Positions 53,968 to 62,229 of a DNA stretch of 64,000 nucleotides are shown in pieces (the stretch's first letter is position 1; each line of letters begins with the position of its first letter). Position numbers and translations under genes: made by a program. The notes under the pieces were generated by a model. The model had not been told where the DNA came from. It worked only from the letters and a program-made list of their open reading frames with translations, and did no database searches. Location: NCBI RefSeq assembly GCF_024733565.1, contig NZ_JANIOC010000003.1, forward strand, positions 62,001 to 126,000, written 5' to 3'. The DNA comes from Rossellomorea sp. SC111 (GTDB lineage: Bacteria > Bacillota > Bacilli > Bacillales > Bacillaceae_B).

Positions 53968-55431
53968 TCATGAGAGACCTACTCCTCCTTTAGCATTCAA
54001 CAACTCATTGATCCTTTTTCTCTGGCTCTTATTCGCAAGCACATAAAGGGTATCGCCCGCTTTGATTAACGTTTCACCCGTTGGCGTAATCAGTTCACTA
54101 TTTCGGATGACGGCAGAAATTAATGTTTTTTCAGGGAGATTGATGTCTTTAATTTCTTTGTTCGTAATATAGGCATCATCGTTAATGAGTACTTCAAGCA
54201 TTTCATTATTTGTTTTTCCGATGGAAACGAGTTCGATGCTGTGGGCGATCGGAGGTTTTTCTTTTCCTGCAAGCTTAAGATAGTTTGCCAAAGGAGAAAT
54301 CGTCGTCCCTTGAATCAGAGCGGATAGAAGAACCACGAAAAACACGACGTTGAAGATGACTTCGTTGTTTTCAATGCCTGCTACCATAGGATACGTTGCC
54401 AATACAATCGGGACTGCTCCCTTCAAGCCTGCCCATGAAATGAAGAACTTTTCTTTAACGGTGAAGTTCTTGGCCAGCGCTAAGCTTAGATAGACTCCGA
54501 GAGGTCTGGCTACAACAATCAACAGAATCGCAAGTATGATTCCCTGCCACGCTATCTCCGGTAGGTGCTGAGGGAAGACCAGCAATCCCAGGAGGATGAA
54601 CATGACGATCTGCATCATCCACGCAAATCCTTCATTGAAGCGGACAATGGAATGGCGGTAGGTGAGTTCCTTATTCCCGACGACGATTGCCATGATATAG
54701 ACAGCAAGGAGACCACTCGCCTCCAGGATGCTTGTGAAGGCATAAGTAAAGATGGCAAGGGAGATGGAGAGGACCGGATACAGTCCGGACGAATCCAGAT
54801 TGATTCGATTGATGACCCACACGGATGCCAGGCCCAGAACCAAGCCAAGGACCAGGCCCATTCCCATCTGCCAAAAGAAGCTCAGAATCAGGGAAGCAGG
54901 ATTCAATCCCGGAAATAGAATCAATTGTAAAAATGCTACAGTTAAGAAAATGGCCATGGGGTCGTTACTGCCGGACTCTGCTTCCAGTGTGGAAGATATC
55001 TTCGGTTTGATGTTCTTGTTCCCTAGTACGGAGAACACCGCTGCAGCGTCGGTTGAACCGACGATCGCCCCGAATAGCATTCCTTCAAGCCAGCTCACGT
55101 CGAGTATATACTTGGCTGCCACCCCAATGGATACGGTGGTTGCCACAACCCCGATGGTTGCGAGTGAAAGGGCGGGTTTATACACCTTTCTTACATTCCC
55201 CCATTTCGTTTGAAGTCCACCCTCGAACAAAATGATGATGAGTGCAAGCGTACCGATAAATTGAGTCATAGGGGCATTATCGAAGAAGAAGTATGTATTT
55301 AAGACCATTCCCACGATGATGAACAGAATCAATGAGGGGACGCCTAATCGTGTGGAGAACTTAGCTGTGATCACACCGACCAGTAGCAAGAGGCCAAGAA
55401 GCAGGGTCAAATTATCAATGGTAATTTCCAT
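53968..55431 (-). CDS. Potassium/proton antiporter of the CPA1 family with C-terminal TrkA-C domain
   Basis: 487 residues. The N-terminal ~390 residues form 12-13 membrane helices of the CPA1 fold, with LFEGGLQTKW, GAIVGSTDAAAVFSVLG and AESGSNDPMAIFLTVAFLQ (the conserved acidic ion site GSND). A cytosolic TrkA-C (RCK_C) domain follows from about residue 405: ELVSIGKTNNEMLEVLI, then LITPTGETLIKAGDTLYVLANKSQ. RCK_C domains of this type often bind cyclic-di-AMP; whether this one does is unknown. It exchanges K+ or Na+ for protons. Confidence 0.9.
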   Translation of the reverse strand: MEITIDNLTLLLGLLLLVGVITAKFSTRLGVPSLILFIIVGMVLNTYFFFDNAPMTQFIGTLALIIILFEGGLQTKWGNVRKVYKPALSLATIGVVATTVSIGVAAKYILDVSWLEGMLFGAIVGSTDAAAVFSVLGNKNIKPKISSTLEAESGSNDPMAIFLTVAFLQLILFPGLNPASLILSFFWQMGMGLVLGLVLGLASVWVINRINLDSSGLYPVLSISLAIFTYAFTSILEASGLLAVYIMAIVVGNKELTYRHSIVRFNEGFAWMMQIVMFILLGLLVFPQHLPEIAWQGIILAILLIVVARPLGVYLSLALAKNFTVKEKFFISWAGLKGAVPIVLATYPMVAGIENNEVIFNVVFFVVLLSALIQGTTISPLANYLKLAGKEKPPIAHSIELVSIGKTNNEMLEVLINDDAYITNKEIKDINLPEKTLISAVIRNSELITPTGETLIKAGDTLYVLANKSQRKRINELLNAKGGVGLS

Positions 55432-55521
55432 AGTATCGCCTCTAATTTCATGAAGATTATTCCCTTATATTATATAACATTGTGAATTACGTAACAATTA
55501 TTCTGCCTTTCTCACCAGCTC

Positions 55522-56016
55522 TTATAAGCGTTTACCCATGATAATGTATTCGTGTGGGACGTTCGGATAAAACCCTTCACGGATGACCTTAAATCCCCCG
55601 GCATGATAAAAGGCGATGGCCGTGTCATTATCTTTTCGAGTCGTGAGGAGGACCCGTTTTTCTTTTCTATTTTTCAGTAATTGCTCTACGAGTTGCTTCC
55701 CGATCCCCCTGCCTCTGTATGACGGGTCCACACCCAGCTCCACTAGTTCCATGCAATTCTTCATCCAGTCACGCTCGGGATGTAAATGACTTGCTAGTAA
55801 ATCGTGATAGTACTGCCCTTTTCTTGAAGAATAACCATAAATATATCCGGCCACCCGGTCATCGATAATGGCCAGGTACCCTTCGAAAAACGGATACGTG
55901 GAATGCCGTTTAAATTGCTCTTCCATGCCTCTCGGATCCACCTGAAATAGGCGGCAATATAATGTAATCATTTTCTTGAAATACTTTCCTTCCAACCGAA
56001 AAGGAACGATTTGCAT
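55522..56016 (-). CDS. GNAT-family N-acetyltransferase
   Basis: 164 residues. The acetyl-CoA loop is VDPSYRGRGIGKQLVEQLLKN (Q/RxxGxG/A) near residues 95-115, followed by LLTTRKDNDTAIAFYHAGGFKVIREG, the late GNAT block. Substrate unknown. Start is ATG 56016 (MQIVPFRL), a few bases after GGAAGGGAG; a longer frame to 56067 runs into the proline dehydrogenase terminator and is not used. Confidence 0.88.
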   Translation of the reverse strand: MQIVPFRLEGKYFKKMITLYCRLFQVDPRGMEEQFKRHSTYPFFEGYLAIIDDRVAGYIYGYSSRKGQYYHDLLASHLHPERDWMKNCMELVELGVDPSYRGRGIGKQLVEQLLKNRKEKRVLLTTRKDNDTAIAFYHAGGFKVIREGFYPNVPHEYIIMGKRL

Positions 56017-56040
56017 TCTCCCTTCCTCCCCTCTCCTATA

Positions 56041-56076
56041 AACAAATAAGGCTCTATGAGCATCCATAGAGCCTTC
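56041..56076 (-). terminator. Terminator of proline dehydrogenase
   Basis: Stem AAGGCTCTATG/CATAGAGCCTT then ATTTG on the minus strand. Confidence 0.8.
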
Positions 56077-56089
56077 CTCTTACTTACTA

Positions 56090-57007
56090 TTATTTCTTCA
56101 TGACCCCTTTTAGAACAAAGGCGACGTTGGCCGGCCTTTCAGCCAGTCTTCTCATGAAGTAGCCGTACCAGTCAGTACCGTATGGGACGTAAACGCGCAT
56201 TTTATAGCCTTCCTTGACCAGTTCATGCTGACGTTCCACACGGATTCCGAAAAGCATTTGAAACTCGAATTGATCACGTGGGATTTTATATTCTTCCACT
56301 AGTCTTTTCGTATATTCGATCATCTCATCATCATGGGTGGCGATTGCCGTATAATTCCCATTTAATAGATGAGTCTTAATGATTTTTTTAAAGTTCTCGT
56401 CAACGTCCTTCTTGTCCGGGAATGCAACTTCAGGTGATTCTTTATACGCCCCTTTTACAAGACGCAGATTGGGGGAATACGCATTCAAATCATCGATATC
56501 CTTCTCTGTTCTATATAAATAGGCTTGAATGACCGTGCCGATGTTATCATACTCCGATTTCAGGCGCGTGAAGATATCGATGGTCTTTCCACAACGGGAG
56601 TAGTCTTCCATATCAATGGTGACGAATACGCCCTGTTTAGTTGCTTCATCAAGAATCAATCTCATATTCTTCATGACCACTTCTTCAGAAATATCCAGAC
56701 CCATCGATGTCATCTTAAGGGATAGTTGAGAATTAAGTTTCTCTCTCCCGATCGCACGAATCGCCTCTACACATTCAAGGGCCATTTCGTTTGCTTCACG
56801 CTCATTGTCCACAAACTCTCCCAAATAGTCGATCGTTACAACAAGATTCTGACTATTCAGCTCGCGAATGACTTCAACTGCCTGCAGGATGGAAGATCCT
56901 GCAACGAACCGACCGGCACCAAAACGCAGGCCATATTTCTTAGCAAGTTTCGTCATCGGCTTATTTTTTGAAAGGAATAAAAAGAAATTACGCATTGCTT
57001 GCTCCAT
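56090..57007 (-). CDS. fadM: Proline dehydrogenase (YusM/FadM)
   Basis: 305 residues, FAD enzyme that oxidises proline to pyrroline-5-carboxylate and feeds quinone. Conserved blocks are LRFGAGRFVAG, TIDYLGEFV, FVTIDMEDYSRCG, LRLVKGAYKE, IATHD, FQMLFGIR and YVPYGTDWYGYFMRRLAERP, the last holding the substrate arginines. In B. subtilis yusM (fadM) lies near fadNAE and is reported as part of lipid-related regulation. Start is ATG 57007, 9 nt after AGGGGG. It stands alone, with a cre-like site upstream. Confidence 0.92.
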   Translation of the reverse strand: MEQAMRNFFLFLSKNKPMTKLAKKYGLRFGAGRFVAGSSILQAVEVIRELNSQNLVVTIDYLGEFVDNEREANEMALECVEAIRAIGREKLNSQLSLKMTSMGLDISEEVVMKNMRLILDEATKQGVFVTIDMEDYSRCGKTIDIFTRLKSEYDNIGTVIQAYLYRTEKDIDDLNAYSPNLRLVKGAYKESPEVAFPDKKDVDENFKKIIKTHLLNGNYTAIATHDDEMIEYTKRLVEEYKIPRDQFEFQMLFGIRVERQHELVKEGYKMRVYVPYGTDWYGYFMRRLAERPANVAFVLKGVMKK

Positions 57008-57333
57008 GTTGCTTACCCCCTGAAAAAACATATATATCCTACAATGAAACCGTTTTCTTTAATGCTAAAAAAGAGAAGGTTCACACTATTAGTATATTTA
57101 CCAACATTTTATCACCTTTTAAACGGTTTGAATATACTTTCAATACTTTCTTAGTAGAATATTATCGAAATTTGTAAATACGTGAATAAGACTGTTGGAT
57201 AGTAGGAAAAATAACCTTTGCCTTCTGATGATACCGCTTTCTCACCACCACGTATACAGGGTAATATTACCTACTCGATAGGGACTGAGAAAGGAATATC
57301 GAAGACTTAAAAAAGGAAACGGAGGAATGGAAC
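57008..57333. other. 326-bp intergenic region between proline dehydrogenase and coat genes
   Basis: It holds a cre-like site at 57045-57058 and GGTAATATTACC near 57260, an exact 12-bp palindrome upstream of the coat gene. No gene or clear sporulation-sigma promoter was resolved. Confidence 0.5.
57045..57058. promoter_or_regulatory. cre-like site upstream of proline dehydrogenase
   Basis: TGAAACCGTTTTCT matches TGWNANCGNTNWCA except for the last base. It lies 38 bp before the ATG, consistent with carbon repression of proline use. Confidence 0.35.
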
Positions 57334-57591
57334 ATGCAACAACAACCTCAACAAGGGAGCCAGGAGCAAGCGTACACACAACCGCCGCACATGCTCACTA
57401 CCAAGGATTCACTTTATTTGAATGACATGCTTGCCTGGAATCTGAACGCCATGAAGAAATGTCACTTTGCAGCTGCCCACTGTCAGGATACTGAGATTAA
57501 AGCCGAATTGGACAAATGTGGCCAGATGCATCAGCGCCATTACCAGCAACTGCTTGCCCACCTCAATACCACCAATCAAACTATGATGTAG
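57334..57591 (+). CDS. Small spore coat-type protein (YusN-like)
   Basis: 85 residues. After a Gln/Pro-rich start (QQQPQQGSQEQAYTQPP), DSLYLNDMLAWNLNAMKKCHFAAAHCQD.. and MHQRHYQQLLAHLN follow the CotF/YusN helical pattern. Cysteine and histidine are notable. Inner-coat location is inferred. ATG 57334 lies 8 nt after GGAGG. It is 17 bp upstream of the CotF-like gene, an operon likely under mother-cell sigma control. Confidence 0.83.
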   Translation: MQQQPQQGSQEQAYTQPPHMLTTKDSLYLNDMLAWNLNAMKKCHFAAAHCQDTEIKAELDKCGQMHQRHYQQLLAHLNTTNQTMM

Positions 57592-57608
57592 AAAGGAGTC
57601 CTTAAATC

Positions 57609-57956
57609 ATGAATCAACAGAATCAGCAAAAAATCCAAAACCCGCAAACACAAGTGCCGGAAACGCCACAAATGAATGATCGCGACTTTATTACGGATGT
57701 CCTGTCCCATGAGAAATATATGACGGCTTCCTACTGTACAGCATTGAATGAAGCAAGCCATCAAGCTCTATATCAGGACCTCCTGACGATTTTCAATGAA
57801 ACGCAAAATGCCCAACGCGAGTTATACAATGAAATGTTCCGCAAAGGCTGGTACAAGCTGGAGGCTGCAGACAGTCAAAAAATCCAGCAGTCCTATCAGC
57901 AGCATCAGCAGTATTCCTCTCAATTCCCATATGGGTATGGCGGTCAGGTACAATAA
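57609..57956 (+). CDS. CotF-family spore coat protein
   Basis: 115 residues, Gln-rich. The core MNDRDFITDVLSHEKYMTASYCTALNEASHQALYQDLLTIFNETQNAQRELYNEMFRKGWYKLEAAD is the CotF domain, a ferritin-like two-helix unit found in spore coats. The C-terminal QQYSSQFPYGYGGQVQ tail is tyrosine/glutamine rich and may be cross-linked. ATG 57609 follows AAAGGAG. Together with the preceding gene it corresponds to the yusN region. Confidence 0.88.
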   Translation: MNQQNQQKIQNPQTQVPETPQMNDRDFITDVLSHEKYMTASYCTALNEASHQALYQDLLTIFNETQNAQRELYNEMFRKGWYKLEAADSQKIQQSYQQHQQYSSQFPYGYGGQVQ

Positions 57957-57963
57957 TGAACGG

Positions 57964-57990
57964 AAGGCAGACTCGGGTCTGCCTTTTCTT
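57964..57990 (+). terminator. Terminator of the coat gene pair
   Basis: Stem AAGGCAGAC/GTCTGCCTT then TTCTT. Confidence 0.82.
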
Positions 57991-58044
57991 GGTGAAAGTG
58001 AGAGTGCGTGAGGGAAGATTGGGTTTGCCGCCCACCAGAATCCA

Positions 58045-58083
58045 ATAAAAAAAGCACCCTCTTTTCATCAAAAGGGTACTTTT
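58045..58083 (-). terminator. Terminator of yusU
   Basis: Stem AAGTACCCTTTT/AAGAGGGTGCTT with a mismatch, then TTTTTATTG on the minus strand. Confidence 0.78.
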
Positions 58084-58089
58084 CAAACG

Positions 58090-58353
58090 TCATTCATCAT
58101 TTTTCTTCCTGTTCATTTCTGCTCGGTGTGCTTCATTCATCTCTTTGATTTCACCGACGATCCGTTTCATCTCATCCTTGCCTTCAGGATAGAGAGAATT
58201 CCAATGTTTCACCAGTGCCGGCATGTTTTTGGCGATGAATGAGTAAAGAGCGTATTGTGACACCATTTCTTTCTTGGAGTCGTCGGTTTCACCCACCAAC
58301 AGTTCCGTGTACTTTTCAAGCAATGCATCAAATTGTTCAGGGAATTCCTTCAT
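58090..58353 (-). CDS. yusU: YusU (DUF2573) protein
   Basis: 87 residues, wholly helical and charged: FDALLEKYTELLVGETDDSKKEMVSQYALYSFIAKNMPALVKHWN.., then IVGEIKEMNEAHRAEMNRKKND. Its place next to the yusV iron ATPase matches B. subtilis yusU. No function is known. ATG 58353 follows AAGGAGGC. It is 27 bp from the reductase gene, so it may be the last gene of the iron-uptake unit. Confidence 0.85.
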   Translation of the reverse strand: MKEFPEQFDALLEKYTELLVGETDDSKKEMVSQYALYSFIAKNMPALVKHWNSLYPEGKDEMKRIVGEIKEMNEAHRAEMNRKKNDE

Positions 58354-58380
58354 TGCATTAGCCTCCTTGCGAATGATGAA

Positions 58381-59136
58381 TTAGTTCTTTTTCACTAGAC
58401 AGGTCTGCGGACAGGTTTTACAGCGATATTGTTCCCCGTTCCCCAATCTGTAGGAGAAGCAGCACGTTTTTCTGACACGCACTGTTTCCGTCAATTCTTC
58501 TACATTTACTTTTCTGCTATAATATCTGGCCAGTGGATTCCTGTGATAGTTGCCGAACCAATGGCTGTTTTCATCTGACAGAAGAGCCTGAAATTGGTCG
58601 TTACGCTGACGCTTCATCCCTTCGTCCAAAAGGAAGTCGTCATTTTCAAATATCCAGAATACGTACACGGCGATGTTTTCCCAAAGGATCAGATTCGATA
58701 GCTTAGTGGCATTCTTAATCGACTGAATCACGTGATCGAGATGATCCCGGAAGATGGATTGAATGAACGAGACCTTTTCCTCCTGGGATGTAAACTCTGC
58801 CACCGATGCATCCTTCAGATGAAATTGCGGCATCCATAATCCATTTTTGTCCCCATTCACCATAATTAGATTCTCAGGCTTGAGATTCAATTTCTTATTC
58901 CAGTATGTCATGGTCATTAATCCCATGGCCGCTACAAACGCATAGCGCTTCATAAATAAGGATGCTGCCACTTTAAGGTCGTCCGTCCCGATTTGGGAGC
59001 ATTGATGAGATAAATAGGCTTTCATCTTTCCACCATCCAGGAAGGAGGTTGCCTCTTCCCCATTTAAAGCCTGGGTGGACGCATGGAAACGGTATTTCCT
59101 CAAGAATTCCCACTGCTGCGCGTTCAGGGTGTTCAT
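58381..59136 (-). CDS. FhuF-like siderophore ferric reductase
   Basis: 251 residues. An IucA/IucC-like or ferric-siderophore-binding body is followed by a C-terminal cysteine cluster, TCCFSYRLGNGEQYRCKTCPQTC (CC-x12-CxxC), the [2Fe-2S] site of FhuF-type reductases. These release iron from imported hydroxamate siderophores. Its ATG overlaps the stop of the ATPase gene by 4 bp, so the two are coupled. Cluster supply from the suf genes in this window is expected. Confidence 0.85.
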   Translation of the reverse strand: MNTLNAQQWEFLRKYRFHASTQALNGEEATSFLDGGKMKAYLSHQCSQIGTDDLKVAASLFMKRYAFVAAMGLMTMTYWNKKLNLKPENLIMVNGDKNGLWMPQFHLKDASVAEFTSQEEKVSFIQSIFRDHLDHVIQSIKNATKLSNLILWENIAVYVFWIFENDDFLLDEGMKRQRNDQFQALLSDENSHWFGNYHRNPLARYYSRKVNVEELTETVRVRKTCCFSYRLGNGEQYRCKTCPQTCLVKKN

Positions 59137-59951
59137 CCTGTCTCCACTGCGTCTTTCAGGATGCAGCGTCCTTTACCGAATGGAATGCATAAGGGAGTAC
59201 CGAATAAAGGATCCCGTGATACCTGACAATCCATATCGAACACATTTTTCACGAGCTCACAGCTGATCACTTCTTCTGGTTTTCCTTGGGCATAAATCTG
59301 TTTATCCCGGATGGCCACGATATTATGGGCGTATCTGCAGGCAAGGTTCAGGTCATGAAGAACCATGACGATGGTGCGCTGCTCTTTCTCATTCAGTTCG
59401 AATAATAAATCCAGTATCTCAATCTGATGAGTCATATCAAGATATGTGGTTGGCTCATCCAACAGGATGATGTCTGTATCCTGGGCGAGTGTGAGGGCGA
59501 TCCACGCACGTTGCCTCTGTCCTCCCGATAGTTCATCCACCTTCCGATCTTTGAGCTCCTCCATCTTCGTTGCCTTCAACGCATCCTGGACGATTTCTTC
59601 ATCTTTCTGTGACCACTGCTTTAGCCAGGTTTGATGAGGGTAGCGCCCCTGCTTGACGAGCTGCAGGACAGTCAGTCCTTCTGGAGCCGTTGGGGATTGC
59701 GGAAGGATGGCCATTTTACGAGCGACTTCTTTCGTTGATAAACGTGAGATTGCCTCCCCATCCAACAGGACCGATCCTTGTTTCGGCTTAAGCAATCGGG
59801 CGATGGAGCGGAGAAGCGTGGATTTACCACAGCCGTTCCCGCCGATGAAAACCGAAATCTCCCCTTGTGGAATGTCAATATTCAATTCATCGATGATCGT
59901 CCGTTCCCCGTAAGAGAGAGTCAAATCCTTCGTTTGTAATACGTCACTCAT
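59133..59951 (-). CDS. yusV: Iron-siderophore ABC transporter ATPase (YusV-like)
   Basis: 272 residues. Walker A GGNGCGKSTLLRSIARLL, Q-loop LPQSPTAPEG, signature LSGGQRQRAWIALTLA, Walker B IILLDEPTTYLD, H-loop LHDLNLA. It is a FecE/FhuC-type ATPase. B. subtilis YusV serves several iron-siderophore importers including Feu and YfiYZ-YfhA. Here it is downstream of two FecCD permease genes, so it probably powers this importer first. Confidence 0.94.
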   Translation of the reverse strand: MSDVLQTKDLTLSYGERTIIDELNIDIPQGEISVFIGGNGCGKSTLLRSIARLLKPKQGSVLLDGEAISRLSTKEVARKMAILPQSPTAPEGLTVLQLVKQGRYPHQTWLKQWSQKDEEIVQDALKATKMEELKDRKVDELSGGQRQRAWIALTLAQDTDIILLDEPTTYLDMTHQIEILDLLFELNEKEQRTIVMVLHDLNLACRYAHNIVAIRDKQIYAQGKPEEVISCELVKNVFDMDCQVSRDPLFGTPLCIPFGKGRCILKDAVETG

Positions 59952-59966
59952 CTATGGCCAACTCCT

Positions 59967-61022
59967 TTAAGAATTTCTTGTTTTAAATAATAGATAGATA
60001 AAGTATGGTGCACCGATCGCTGCCGTAAAGACACCGGCAGGGACTTCGAGGGGCAGGAATAGGGTCCTGCCGATCAGATCTGCCACCATGACGAGAATCC
60101 CGCCGATAAGGGCAGCAGTCGGAAGCAGTGCCCCGAATGAAGACCCGACCATCCGCCTTGCCATATGGGGGGCCATCAAACCTACAAAGCCGATTCCACC
60201 GGCAAATGCGACTGCTCCCCCTACTAACGCCGTTGCCATGAGAAGGAGGAAGAAACGCTGGCGTTGAACATTCCCTCCTACACTGGTGGCGATTTCTTCG
60301 CCTAGTTCCTGTATATTCAGCTGACGGGTAATAAAGAAGCTTAACAGGATAAAGACCAGACTCCAAGGAAGCAGGATCCACACATCCTGCCAGTCAGAAC
60401 CGTTCACCGTACCCGTGATCCAGATATTTGCCTGACTGGCCCTGTAAATCGGGCCGAGTATCATAAGCAATGTGGTCAAGGCTTGAGTCAAAGCCGAGAT
60501 ACCAATGCCAATCAGAACGAGTCTGACAGGTGAGACCCCTTTTCGCCAGGCTAAAAAATATACGAGAAAGGCAATGACTGTCGCGCCGATGAATGCAGCA
60601 ACAGGCAGCCATTTAATGCTGACCATCAACGTATTATCATCATTGCTGAAAAGGGTCAGAAAGGCTACGACAGCCGCTCCCGCTCCTCCTGTGATCCCGA
60701 TGATATCCGGTGAAGCAAGAGGGTTGCGTATCATTCCTTGAAGGATTCCCCCGGAAACGGCCAACGCCATCCCGGCAAGGAGTGCAATGAGGATCCTCGG
60801 CAGGCGGAAGGACGTCACGACAAGCTGCTCCAAACTTGTCCCCCCTCCAAAGAAGACACTGATCACCTTCCATGGGGCAATCTTCAAGTCCCCTATTCCC
60901 GTACTCATAATCAGAACCAGAAATGCAATTAAACCCAGGATGGTTATTTTTTTGAGCGCTGATAAATCAACAAGCATGGAAACACGGTCCTCAAGCCATC
61001 GTTTTCCTATAAATCGATCCAT
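59967..61022 (-). CDS. yfhA: Iron-siderophore ABC permease, FecCD family (YfhA-like)
   Basis: 351 residues, about 10 membrane helices. FecCD signatures include RLPRILIALLAGMALAVSGGILQGMIRNPLASPDIIGITGGAG and GGIGFVGLMAPHMARRMVGS. The N-terminal VDLSALKKITILGLIAFLV starts TM1. ATG 61022 follows GGAAGGGG. It is 3 bp from the yfiZ stop, an operon. It pairs with YfiZ to form the membrane channel. Confidence 0.92.
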   Translation of the reverse strand: MDRFIGKRWLEDRVSMLVDLSALKKITILGLIAFLVLIMSTGIGDLKIAPWKVISVFFGGGTSLEQLVVTSFRLPRILIALLAGMALAVSGGILQGMIRNPLASPDIIGITGGAGAAVVAFLTLFSNDDNTLMVSIKWLPVAAFIGATVIAFLVYFLAWRKGVSPVRLVLIGIGISALTQALTTLLMILGPIYRASQANIWITGTVNGSDWQDVWILLPWSLVFILLSFFITRQLNIQELGEEIATSVGGNVQRQRFFLLLMATALVGGAVAFAGGIGFVGLMAPHMARRMVGSSFGALLPTAALIGGILVMVADLIGRTLFLPLEVPAGVFTAAIGAPYFIYLLFKTRNS

Positions 61023-61025
61023 CGG

Positions 61026-62012
61026 TTAAAACCCCTTCCTTGCCACATACACGAAGAATGGTGCGCCTATTATGGCGGTCATGACGCCGACGGGCACTTC
61101 CTGGGGCATGATGATATAACGGGCTCCAACGTCAGCGGCCAATAATAAGATCGCTCCGAGAAGTCCCGAGAAAGGAATGAGCCACCTGTGGTCCACCCCG
61201 ATGATCTTCCTTGCTAAATGGGGGATGACAATCCCGATAAAACCGATGGGCCCGGCAACGGCGACGGAACCACCCGCCAAGAGAACGACAACCGCCAAAG
61301 CAAGAAATTTAATCAAGTTCGTTTTCAGGCCTAGCCCTTTCGCCACATCTTCCCCCATGGAGAGGATATTCATCTTACCGGCAATGAAGAGAGCAAGAAT
61401 CCACCCAGTCACTATATATGGAAAGACCCCGCTTAATATGTCCAGACTTCTTCCCTGGACAGATCCCGCCAGCCAGAATAACACTTGCTCCAGTGCCGCT
61501 TCATTCAAGACAAGCAATCCTTGTGTAAAGGAGGAAAACATAGCTGTGATGGCGGCTCCGGCAAGGGTCAGCTTCATCGGGGTCAAGCCTTTATTCCCTG
61601 CAGAACTGATGACGAATACGCCTACTGCTGCAATGGCCGCACCAAGAAACGCAAGCCACGTAAAGGATTGAAGATTGGTTATGCCAAAGAGCGTAACCGC
61701 TACGACCACCATAAAAGCTCCCCCTGCATTGATTCCGAAGATCCCTGGAGAAGCAAGGGGATTATTGGTCAATGTTTGCATCAATACCCCTGAAATCGCA
61801 AGGGATGCACCGACTGCCGCCGCAATCAGCGCCCTTGGTAACCTGATCGTCTGAAGTACGATATGCTCAGTCGATCCAGTAGGATTGATAAAAGCCTCAA
61901 AGGCAGTCTGCCACGATGTATCCGTATATCCGTACACAATACTGATCCCTATGCACAGGATAAGGAAAAGAAATGTTCCTATAAATAAAAGAAGCTTTTT
62001 TTGAATTTTCAT
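61026..62012 (-). CDS. yfiZ: Iron-siderophore ABC permease, FecCD family (YfiZ-like)
   Basis: 328 residues. TIRLPRALIAAAVGASLAISGVLMQTLTNNPLASPGIFGINAGGAF and AGPIGFIGIVIPHLARKIIG are FecCD hallmarks. It is the first gene of a yfiZ-yfhA-yusV-fhuF-like operon and divergent from the binding protein gene. The intergenic region has two Fur boxes and promoters in both directions. Confidence 0.93.
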   Translation of the reverse strand: MKIQKKLLLFIGTFLFLILCIGISIVYGYTDTSWQTAFEAFINPTGSTEHIVLQTIRLPRALIAAAVGASLAISGVLMQTLTNNPLASPGIFGINAGGAFMVVVAVTLFGITNLQSFTWLAFLGAAIAAVGVFVISSAGNKGLTPMKLTLAGAAITAMFSSFTQGLLVLNEAALEQVLFWLAGSVQGRSLDILSGVFPYIVTGWILALFIAGKMNILSMGEDVAKGLGLKTNLIKFLALAVVVLLAGGSVAVAGPIGFIGIVIPHLARKIIGVDHRWLIPFSGLLGAILLLAADVGARYIIMPQEVPVGVMTAIIGAPFFVYVARKGF

Positions 62013-62085
62013 TATGTGCTAACCTTTCTATTCCTTAAAAGGAAAGGAAATCAATTAAACAATCACGTACTGCTCTTCCCTTTCT

Positions 62086-62114
62086 ATTTTAAAGAAGAAT
62101 GAAAGGAGCGTCAA
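62086..62114 (-). promoter_or_regulatory. Sigma-A promoter of the yfiZ operon
   Basis: TTGACG-N17-TAAAAT on the minus strand, 7 bp from the Fur box at 62121-62135. Confidence 0.7.
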
Positions 62115-62120
62115 TGACTT

Positions 62121-62135
62121 TGAAAATCATTATCA
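62121..62135. promoter_or_regulatory. Fur box 1 (yfiZ side)
   Basis: TGAAAATCATTATCA, 14 of 15 matches to TGATAATNATTATCA. Confidence 0.82.
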
Positions 62136-62143
62136 TTTAGGTG

Positions 62144-62172
62144 TTGACAATGAAAACCTTCTCAACTACTAT
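62144..62172 (+). promoter_or_regulatory. Sigma-A promoter of yfiY
   Basis: TTGACA-N17-TACTAT; the transcription start would fall just before Fur box 2. Confidence 0.7.
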
Positions 62173-62184
62173 TATGAGTGTAAA

Positions 62185-62199
62185 TGATAATCATTATCA
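62185..62199. promoter_or_regulatory. Fur box 2 (yfiY side)
   Basis: TGATAATCATTATCA, a perfect 7-1-7 Fur box, positioned over the initial transcribed region of yfiY. Confidence 0.92.
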
Positions 62200-62229
62200 T
62201 CGATAAAAATATATCAGGAGGATCTACAT